64,000 bases of DNA from Nautilus pompilius (lineage: Eukaryota > Mollusca > Cephalopoda > Nautilida > Nautilidae), in the NCBI GenBank assembly GCA_018389105.1, contig JACATO010000918.1, forward strand, positions 248,001 to 312,000, given 5' to 3'. The notes beneath the pieces were generated by a model. It made no database searches and was not told the origin of the DNA. It saw only the letters and a list, made by a program, of their open reading frames with translations. Made by a program: the position numbers and the translations under genes. Shown one piece after another: positions 48,702 through 59,653 of the stretch; position 1 is the first letter of the stretch, and each line of letters starts with the position of its first letter.

Positions 48702-51700
48702 TATCAATTGGATTTTGAATGAATGTTAGTGAATAGGCCTTTAAAAAAATCCTAGTGCATGTCTTGGAAGCTCTTACAATCCTCCTCTTTCTCTCTCTCT
48801 CTCTCTTTGTTGCTATTCTGATTTCTATTTTTTCTTTTTAAAAAATTAATGCATGCAAAAGCAAAGAATTTATCATAGGAATGAAATACTGCCAAAATAC
48901 ATTAAAAAAAAAAGCAATTTAAAGGAGGTAATTTTTCTGGGTTTTGGTATCATTAAGTGTAATGATGCATTGGACAGCACAGTGGATCCTAACCTGGTGG
49001 CGATGTGCCAGAGCAATGAATCCTACATGGATGTCTCGGCATTTCTTATGCAGCGAGAGAAAAAAATGGTCAGATTATACGGTTAACTGCAGCTTACACT
49101 GTAATTGGAGTTTCTGAATATTCACAGATGTAGCCGGCTCGCTTAAATCGTTCTTTGCCCCTCACACTTGCTCAGTGTCCTCCGGTCTTTAGCATGATGG
49201 GATGCATTCTCCAGCTGCAGCACAAGCAGGATGCTACAGTTCACCAACAGTCTCCTGACCCTCACACTTGCAGCAACAGTGAAAACAGTAGAATCAAAAA
49301 TCCCCCTTGTGTAACTGAACTGGCAGAAGTGTGTTGATCTCAAGAAATTCTATCTATCTTCACAGCTACACTGCCTGCGTTCTTCCATCCTCAAAAGTGG
49401 TGAAGAAATGCAAGCTCTGAAAAGCCAGCGCCATCTTTAATAAGCATCATAAAAAGTGAAATGGAATTAAATAATCCAATTGTTTAGTGGGAAATATTTT
49501 TAAAACACAAACAGTGCATTTGAGAAAAAATTCCCCCAAGTGAGAATTCTCTCCACTCCATTCTGCAGCCATTTAAATAACCTCAGAGTTTGGTTGGTGA
49601 AGACTTGAGCAAGTCAGTCTCAGGTTTTATTCATTAAAAAAACACAAAACAGCTCCACTTAAACCCAAAGATTTAGATGGATGGCTACCTTCAACCAAGA
49701 ATTTAAAGATACACTCCCCCTTTTCCTTTCCTAAATTTCAAGGATTAGGTTTTAAATATGTCAGAAACTTGCTGTGGTAAGAGTTAAAACCTTTTCTTTG
49801 CTGTCATGTTGAAGACAAATAGCTCTTTTTCTCTGTGTGATTCAGGGGCATGAGTTGTGCCACAGTAAAGTTCAATGAATGTTACTGTTTTTTCTGTATA
49901 AATGATGTTTGGTTGCAATATTGGCCTTCTGCAAGTAACATGGCAGCAGCTGGCAACGTGGCATCATACATTCTCTGGACTTACAAACAGTACTCAACTA
50001 TTCTACTGTTCCATTACTACTGCAGGAAACAGGTTGTCATCACTGTTGGCAACCAGCATTTCCTTGTTAAATTTGAATGCCAGTTGAAAAGAAAATGTCT
50101 GCTTTAACATGCTTTAAAATTTTGGTTTCCTTGTGTGTATTTATGAGATAAAGGGTTAACTGGGTGGGGAAGTTTGATTATCTTAACAGGAATTCCTGAA
50201 CAACATTGTGGAGATGTAGGTTACAGCCTATCCTACCTTTAAATGATCTGTGTTAGAGGCTTGCTTGAATTTGTGATGGATAAATATTTTCCTATAGCAG
50301 TGAAATTAAATAGATCTCTAGGTTGTTATTCTCTGCAGACCCAGCTTGACCAGTTGTAATTTGACCACCCTGGCTTGATGTAAACCAATCTACCATAACC
50401 TTGGATTGACTGGGGAGGGGGCATGTTTTGGACAAATCTCTACAGTCTATGTTATGCGCAGTCTGGATAGTGCATACAACTGATCATAACTTGATACATA
50501 TATACTGTAATAGCTATATTTCTACAAATATGTGTGTATGCATGTATAAATAGTTTTTGTGTTTAGTACAATACCAGGAGAATAGTGGCAACAGGAAAAA
50601 TAAATAGGTTTGCATCTACACTTCACTATGTATGTGTATTTTATTGCATTAAAATGTTAAGCTATTGGTCTCTTAACCCTCTGTGTTCCACCTGGGGATG
50701 CATTTGCACTCTAGGACATCTTCAAATCTCTCTCTCAGCAGAGGTTGAACCATGGGACATAGTATTTTCCTCATTAACATAACTCTGTAATGACAAATCC
50801 CTCTACTTCTCCAATCTAACATTTTGCATTACACAGGTGTTCACTAAATATTTAGCCAGTTCATCACAGGTACTAATTAGTAGGCTGGCCAGGTGGCATA
50901 AGGGAGGTAAAAAGCATGTGGTTGATATAATAGAATAAGATGGAACAGGGTTTAAACAAACAAAAATAACGTGTCTCGAAAGTTTAATCATGCTTTTGTT
51001 TGTTTTTCTTTTTTGCTTGAAAGTTATCCATTGTATTTTGAATTTAAAATCTGTAAACTGATACACACACACACACCAGTGAGAGAGAGAGAATATTACG
51101 CATTCACTATTTTTTTTTAAGGGGACTGAAATTACAGTGGAAAGGCTTTATAGTCGTACAAAGTTTCCTATAAGTCAATTTTGTTCAAAACTATTTATAT
51201 TTGCTTCTATGCCTTTACTTCTGCACAAAAATTTAGCATTAATTCTGCTTTGATTGATACTTTATTGATCTTTCACTGAACGCTGAACAAGGAATTCACT
51301 TTGCCATAACTAGATAATAAAATAATAAAAACTTCTCTTATATTAAAAAGAAAAAAAATTTTTTTTACTTCATGCTGACAAATCCTGATTGTCACCTCCT
51401 GTGAACTGGCTTGTCATGTATGAATTAAGAAATCAGAAGTAGATTCTATCTGCCACTGAAGGGCACGAGAAATAATTTATTTTATTTCTATTGTATTTGA
51501 CCATTGCTATAGATTTATCGATGGCTTGGAATAACAGATTATGTCAGCCTGTTGAGTCTAGTTTCCTCTCAGCAACAAAGAGTGCCGTGATGAAGCCATT
51601 GGCAGTGCGCATTACACATTTATAACCCTAGCAATTTTCTGCACCCAAATTATAATGAATGATTGCCAACAACTATCGCCGATCATTGTCTCATAAAATG

Positions 51701-54700
51701 GCTGATTTGGTTGTTTTGACTCCCTGGTGTTCATAAACATATCCGGTCAAAATCCACACAATGGTACATATAAGAGTTATTAGAGTCTAATGACCAGCAC
51801 TGTCCGTTATGGGGAATAATTTATTTGGCTTTATTGAAGTATTGGTAACTAGCTCGCTTTTCGTACACATCACACAAGACGTGCAAACGCTCAGTCACAT
51901 CCATTCTTTAGTCCACAAATAGAAATCTAATTTTTCGGAAACATGTAAATTTGGTTTTTGCAGATAGCAAACAGAGAAAGGACCTCCTGGGACATTAATA
52001 ACACTCATCTAGATTTTATTTCTGCTTAAAATCATTTTGAGTGACAGCTAGTGACCCCTGGTTGGTTTCTTGTTCGTCAGGGGCATTTCAATCTGTGCGT
52101 AACAATATTTGTCGAAAATGCCACTTTTGTGGTTTTGTTAGTTTTACTTCTATTCCCGGTAATCAACTTTCCTTTGGAATGCAACGAGTTGTTCTTGTTG
52201 CATTTTCAGGATGAAATATAATATGGAGGAAATTTCCTCTCTGCAGTCAAAACAGAGAGAATCCTTTAAGATAATAAAAAAAATCTCCTACAAATTTGTT
52301 TTCTTGTTACAGCTTGCTGGATAGTGTGTTAATTCATAATTGAAGGAACAACTTGGCAGGTCGGGTTATCTCTGTTGGGGAGAGACATCTCAATCTTGGG
52401 CTTAATGTAAGCAGAACTTAAATAAACGATGTTTCCAAACAGCAGGCATGGCTTTGTGTCAGGAGCAGATGTAACAGTGGATGGAAAATAAAATCAACTC
52501 TAAAAATATTTTATAATCTTCGGGATGGAGTTCCTTTGCATTGGTATTGCTGATGAGGAATAACATTAATGTTTGATAGGCTGGAGACATTGTATATGTA
52601 AATTGCAGAACTACTCTGTTTTCACTTCATTAAGTCCTAGAGTTTGTTGTTTGGGTGTGTTTTTTTTACTGAGCTGATGCAAGTACTGCCATAGCACCAA
52701 GTTTTGCAAACAGTTTACAAAAAGCATAAGGGAATTAGCAAAGTAAATAGTCATCCAGTCCAACTTTTAGGAATTTTGTCCAGCTACTGTTGATGCAAAC
52801 ATCTCTTGCTGTCTGTTGGCAAACATGTAATGGTGATAACAAGTGACAATCACTGCTGGTTCACCAAAGTTGGTAACAGCAGCATTTCATGCAGACCACC
52901 TGTCCACATATTAGCCCCCCCCCCATTTTTGTTATTTTTTAATACACAAAACAACCTCTTGTTGCTCCCTGTAAGATTCATCGTCCTAAACACCGTTCTT
53001 TTATGGTGTGCCAGCTGGTATACATTGATCACATGACTGAACTAGCTCCTTAGCGACAGGTTTGATCTGCTGCCATCTTAGTATTAAATAAAACCACAGG
53101 TATACTTCTGAAAATCTTTCTAATTCAGGGACAATGTACTGGTTTTATTTCATGGAAATTTGCCTGACAATTGTGCATTGTTACTTAAGTATGGGCGGAA
53201 TAAAATTGATAGGGAAGAAGATTGGGATTTTCCTAAAAATTCTTAGTTTTGTGTGAACCATCTTTTTTTTGGTTTGTTTATATTGCCCTGTCTAACGATG
53301 TTGGTTTTGTTCATTGACGGTTTGCCAGACAATGTGGCAGGGGGCTGAGCCTCACTTCAACTCTTGATTGCATTAAACCACTGATTGCTGCTGCTGGCTA
53401 ATAAAAAGAATTGAATTTGCTGAATGCCTTAGTGACACACGTCGAGTGAAGTCGGGTGGTCTGCTGCCTCTTGTAATCCGTTGATGGATCTTTTGGATAA
53501 AGCAACTCAGAATTTTTTTGTCATCACTGCATAAACTTGATATTCATAAGATTGGTGAAGCTGTTGGGTTCTCTCCAGAGATGGATGTGAATGTTAGGTG
53601 GGGAGATGAAGTTAAGGATGATAAAGAGTGACCGGTCTAAACCCAGGAAGGGTGAGCGTGGTAGTGGGAAGGGGGGAAATAAGTAACCAATGCCCATGAC
53701 TGATGCTATTTTCTGCCCTGAGTGAATGATGACCCATTCCATTTTTGTGTATCGGGAAGCTTCACTTGTTTTGCTACCTTAGTAAGTGCACAGTGGAAGA
53801 AAAGAGTTGAGCATGGCCAGGAGAGTTTGACATGTTAGTATCTTTAAAGAAATAAACTGGTTACCATTTATTTTTTATAAAAAAAAAAAAGCAACCATAA
53901 ATAAATAAATAAATAAAGCCACAATCAATAATTACCAATTGTTATAACTTATCCAGAAGATGAAGATGAAAGAAAGATGAGGCAGCAGCAGAGAAGCTAC
54001 ATGTGTACTGAAAGTTTGACTAGTATATAATATATATATAAATAATCATTCCCCAGTGGTGTATTTTGATTCAAGATGAGTTTAAGCCACTCGTACAATA
54101 AAAGTAGAAACATCTACTGGAAAACTATTAGATAGGACTGTGATAAGGTGATGGAAGATGTCCAACTGATCCTCCATGTGCCGTGTCAGTTTCTGCCTCC
54201 CTTACCTCAGTACCTGGGTCGGACTGGCTGCATGCTAATGCAGAAAGATCAGTGGGAGTGGTGTGGATTTGTCGTTGATTTTAAAATATCAAAAATTAAA
54301 ATTTCTGAATTCAGATTTAAATGAAGTTGGCTGGTTACCTGAGGCTTGAAAAAAAAAATGCATGATCTGTTAATGAGCAAAACAAAATCTGTTACCTTAC
54401 CTAATGGGGAAAAGAAATTGTCTAACCAACCTGATTTCTTTGATGTAGGTTTGTGGTGTGTTATATAACTCTGTATTTTTTCCTTCTGCATGGTAAACTG
54501 AACCTGAACTATTCATGGTAGTTAAAATGCATGCAACAAAATGTCCAACCCTCCCTCATCTCAACCTTTCTAAGTAAGGGAAATGTGTTTACCATTCTGG
54601 TGGGAAATGCTGCCACCTCTCTGTCTCGTTTCTCCTCCCCATTTCCTGCCCATGAATATTCAGAATGGTCTAGTTAAATGTACAAATTACAGCAGAAATC

Positions 54701-57700
54701 CACACACACACACCCCTAATAGACAATGGTAGTAATGCTTCCCAGTCTGAAACATGTGGGAACAGTTATATCTAAAGTTTGAATGTTAACGTTTAAGAGA
54801 CCTAATGAAAGGTTTTCAAAATAACCAGGAGTTTTTAACCTTTGACATACCATTTCGCCTATCTACAGTTGCTGATAATAAGGGACTTAATTCAAGCAAG
54901 CTGGATTCCAGTCAATCTAGATTATCAGAAGGATGTGTTTTTAGTGATAGAACTAATAATGAGCGAGCGAGTTAATAGCAGTCGTTCTACCAGTTCCTTC
55001 CTTGTGTGTGTGTGTGTGTCCCTTGTATAAGTTTCCTTCACTAAACTAAACTCAAAAGTGCTGTTTGTTCATTGCCCTTTTAAAAAGCAAGATGATACGA
55101 CCTTTCTCAGTGGTGGTGGTGGGGAGAGAGAGTGATTTGTTGGGGAAACTCATTCTGGAGATTTTAAAAATATGTCTAAACAAAAAATCCCTCCCTCCTC
55201 TCAACTCAGACCAGGTGCTTAAAGCCGACACCTGCATCTGAGCAGTAATCACCTACCCTAGGAGTTTTGAGTCATTAGGTCGGGTGTATTTCATAAACGT
55301 TAAGAGAGAAATTATAAACAGGTCAGCAAGTCAACAATTGGGGTGGGATTAACAGGAACAATGTTTAATGGTGTTAAAAATCTCAAAAGGTTCAAGGGAA
55401 GTTCGGATGAAGGGTGGGGGAATGCCGTTATGGTGATGCTATTTCAGCTGGGCTTCATTTGAACGAAGCCTCCGGTATATTCCACCGGCTCGCACACACG
55501 GAAACCTTGATCGGCTGCGATGTCGAGAGATCTCAAATTTGCCATCAACTGTGTGAGGAGTTGGCTGCCGTTCAGCTTGTTGGGCTACATTTTAAGATGG
55601 TGATGCGTGGTATCGTCATTCTTGGGGTCCAAGCTACCAAGAGCTACAATGTAGAGAAGACTGTGTAATGTTTACAGAGATAAAAGGGAGAAATCAACCG
55701 ACACTCCAGGCTATATGAGCCAAAGCTGCATCTAAGTTCCTGTGTGTAAGTGTGCAGAATTTTAAAAGACCTGTGTAAACCGAGCACATTTATTTTTATA
55801 GCAGATAGAAGCAGTGTGCAGATTGTGTAACCAGAGCCCTCTGAGCATGCATAAAAATCTGATTGCAGCCATTTCCTGCTAGAGTCAGAGTCTCACACAT
55901 CGTTCACTAGGAAGTGCTGCCAGGGTTGTTGTACCAACTGCAGCTGGTACTTGCGCCTCCCTTTCCACATGATTAGTTTCTCTTGCTCCCTCCCCCCCTT
56001 TTTTTTCTTTTAAATCTTATTTTTCAGTATTTAATTTTACTGATTGTAGATTTTTAGCTATTTTCAAGCTGTTGCATAAGGAAACTGATTTGAAATTCTT
56101 TGGTTAACATTCTGTAAAAAGAAAAAAAAAACAGAGTAGAAAGGGGCTGAATGTAATGTACAAACTCGTAGATAATTCAGTTCGAAAGGAAAGAAAAGTA
56201 ATCATGAGTATTTATTGAATTCTGATGTTGCCTTATAGATATAAAAGAATATATCTAAGAAAATTTACCATATTTTTATTTTAGAACTGAAATAATTCCA
56301 TAATCAAACATCTAGCAAATAATTACTACTGTTATCACTGTTCCTTGCAGCTTATTTTTGTTGTCGTCGTCATCACTGGATGGCTGCCTTGTTCCCCATT
56401 ACCCCTCAGCTTATTTTTGTTGTCGTCGTCATCACTGGATGGCTGCTTTGTTCCCCATCACCCCTCAGTTTATTTTTGTTGTCGTCATCATCACTGGATG
56501 GCTGCCTTGTTCCCCATTACCCCTCAGCTTATTTTTGTTGTCGTCATCATCACTGGATGGCTGCTTTGTTCCCCATCACCCCTCAGTTTATTTTTGTTGT
56601 CATCATCATCACTGGATGGCTGCTTTGTTCCCCATCACCCCTCAGCTTATTTTTGTTGTCGTCATCATCACTGGATGGCTGCCTTGTTCCCCATTACCCC
56701 TCAGCTTATTTTTGTTGTCGTCATCATCACTGGATGGCTGCCTTGTTCCCCATTACCCCTCAGCTTATTTTTGTTGTCGTCATCATCACTGAATGGCTGC
56801 TTTGTTCCCCATTACCCCTTAGCTTATTTTTGTTGTCGTCATCATCACTGCTGCTTTGTTCCCCATCACCCCTCAGCTTATTTTTGTTGTCGTCATCATC
56901 ACTGGATGGCTACTTTGTTCCCCATCACCCCTCAGCTTATTTTTGTTGTCGTCGTCGTCACTGGATGGCTGCCATGCCCAGTAGCTTATTTTTGTTATAA
57001 TTTTTAACCTCTGAATGTTAGAGACTGATCTTGATCATCTTTTTACTGTTGCACCGATGACTGAGCTAATGTCAGAAATTTTCTAACTATCATATACAAA
57101 CGCATTTCCAATGTACTAATGATGAAGGCAATGTGTTCTTTTTATTTATTTTTCAGGTCCAGCAGATAGACATGAATTTCAAGCCGAGACGAGAAAGCTG
57201 CTTGACATTGTTGCAAGATCCCTGTATTCCGAGAAAGAGGTAACAGTATCTCTCCACAATTATCCTGCAAGCAAATCCACAAGCAATAAATTAATGAAAA
57301 CACTGAGCAGAAAATAATTAGATTCTGGTGGATTTCAGGTCATCTAAGTTTCATATTAACAAACTGGTTGTTAACTTTTTTTTTCTTCTTTCTCCAATTT
57401 TTTTTGAAAGTCAAATAAAGAAATAATATCTGAAAATCAAAAATGCAATGATGGCTAATATAATGAATTAGGAAAGAGATTATTACACTGAGTGTCAGTC
57501 ATGGAGTTTAGATTTAAATCAAAAAAAAGAGAAAGAAATTTTTTCTTCCCAACCAAATACAGTTCTTATGGAAGAAATAATTCATCACAGATGTAATTCA
57601 TGAAATTAAGTGTTTTTTTTTTTTTAAATGGCAAAATTGCTACAGATTATTATTTGCATATTTGAGTTAATGAATTTTTTTCTAAACCAATGCCGTTGAG

Positions 57701-59598
57701 AGGGAGGCCTTTGTGTAGGTTTAGAGACACAAAACTTAATTACATTATTAATAATACCATTATAGTTACATGCTAAGGATGTTCAAATGAGAACCCAGCT
57801 GAATTAGCATTGTTGTAATGGTGTTCAGCCTGGTTTTATTTGAATATCTCTTGCCATGGCTATACATACAAACACAAAATTTAATAATGAACATTATTAG
57901 TAGAACTATATACAGTCAACTTTGGTTAAGGAGGACGTGTGTGTGTGCAAGGCAGTTTGCCCCTGTTAACCGGTGCCCCTACTTAGTATATTACACGCAC
58001 AGGTATCCATCCTATTGTTAATCACAAAGTGGGCAGTCAGGGAATGGCAACATTGTGAAGCACTATTTAAGCAAAAACAGTAGTATTATTTCCATAAACT
58101 TGTTTTTTTGTGTTACATGTTCTAAAATAAATGTAAAAGGTTGCTAGGTGACACATGGTGACCAAGAATGGCAATATTCAAAGGAAATCTTTTTGAAAAG
58201 ACTCTTGTATCCGACTAGCATGGGTGGGTCTTTCTGACTGGCTTTGTGAGAGGAGATATTGTTTGTCTTCACATATGGCTGATAATGTCTCATCTTTGTC
58301 ATCTGCACACCAGTGGAGCCCTTTATTGGTGTTCAGGAACTCTTCGCTGGTGATACCATCTGCTGGTCTGCTAGGCGGATCCTCAGCATTTACCCACCTC
58401 TACACATGCCACCAAAGTCAACACTGCTTCATCTCTTCTATGTTGCGAACCTGAGCCAATTAGTGTACATTCAGTTTCCAGTGCCAGGTGTGATTAGGTC
58501 GGACAAAGATGCAGACTGACAGCAGGTGAGAAGCTAGCTCATTGATTAGCCTAATGGGTGAAGCCGCTACAGTGGGGGAGAGGAGTGGTTAGGTGTGATG
58601 ACAACATGACCCCATTGCTTGAATGCAGTCACTGAAAAACGAAAGAGGTTGACTAGTACTAGTGGGCAAGTACCAGTGTCAGCAGCTGTTTTTGTCCACC
58701 CCTCCTAACTGGCAAGCTGTTATTGGATGTACAGTAGATTTGCATTCTGTGGAAAAGTCATCGTGCGATGTTTTAGCATAAACGCCCTGCCATCTTTACG
58801 CACACCTTTTAGTTAGTTGTTGGCATATGGAGACACTGTTTGTATCTAACCGTGTAAACTCTCTTTATTAAAATAAGTTCCTTGGTATGATTGTCGTGAC
58901 TTTTGTGTAAGCCATCAGGTATGCAAATTATGGAATGGCTGCTGTTGTGTTTTTTAAGGTATTCATCAGGGAATTGATCTCTAATGCTAGTGATGCTCTG
59001 GAGAAGATGCGGTACCTTCAGGTGACTGGTGGTGAGACCAAAGATAGGGACATACCCCTGGAGATCCACATTGGCTGCGATGATAGCAAAAAGACCTTCA
59101 CAATTCAGGTAACGTGTACTAGGGGTGTGTGTGTGTGTGTGTTCACAGGAAGAAACTGAATTAATGGTAAACATATTTGTAACCTCAAGAAAAACTTGAC
59201 AAAATCTATTTGTTTACAATAAAATAAATTTGTTTCTACATTGGGATTGTTGTGTGTTTACCATGTACCAGGGTGATTCTACTGGGATTCGAACTTGGTG
59301 GTGGTGGTGGTGGGGGTGGCTCGGCCTTGGCAGTCCTGTAGGGGGCACCGGCCACCCAGGCGTTAAGTCAGCAAGCAAAATTAGCAGCACCATTTTTTTG
59401 TTTTCTGGTGGATTTTCCCGAAAGTTGAACAATGAGAGCAAGTCATTGAAATGGGAATCACTCCGCCGTATACTAGTGGAAAAACCTGGATTGTTTTCAC
59501 AACAAATTTTTTTTTTTTTTTTAATGCAGAAAATATTGATATTGAATCATTGATGCTGGTAGAGTAAAGCAATCTATCTATCTATCTATCTATCTATC

Positions 59599-59653
<55 letters not shown>

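Larger units (their letters stand above)
26004..57156 (+). other. TRAP1 intron 2 (31.2 kb)
   Basis: A very long intron from GTATGT to TTTTTCAG. Contents are listed separately: CT-rich minisatellite (27.3 kb), SINE copies (29-34 kb, 47 kb), Tc1 element (37.6-39.2 kb), Tigger-like remnant (40.9 kb), two Tc1 relics (42.5-44.2 kb), two copies of the 220-bp repeat (42.1 and 50.7 kb), microsatellites, and a 59-bp minisatellite (56.3 kb). Long stretches between them (26.0-27.3, 27.6-29.1, 34-37.6, 44.3-47, 47.2-50.6, 51-55.4 kb) hold no ORF of recognisable family. Some look like unique, non-repetitive sequence with homeodomain-type TAATTA motifs. Confidence 0.85.

Noticed and set aside
55414..55668. 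84-codon + strand ORF in intron 2
   Set aside because: Its start overlaps a MITE-like arm and the rest has no known domain; it may be unique non-coding sequence.
56345..57007. 220-, 206- and 144-codon ORFs in three + frames
   Set aside because: All come from the 59-bp minisatellite; a period not divisible by three keeps all frames open only because the unit lacks stops.
58224..58510. Possible LINE reverse-transcriptase C-terminal remnant on the - strand
   Set aside because: A fragment like LRIRLADQ...TSEEFLN recalls the RIxWxDxxTNEEVL region of some LINEs, but it is split between frames and too short to trust without a translated search.
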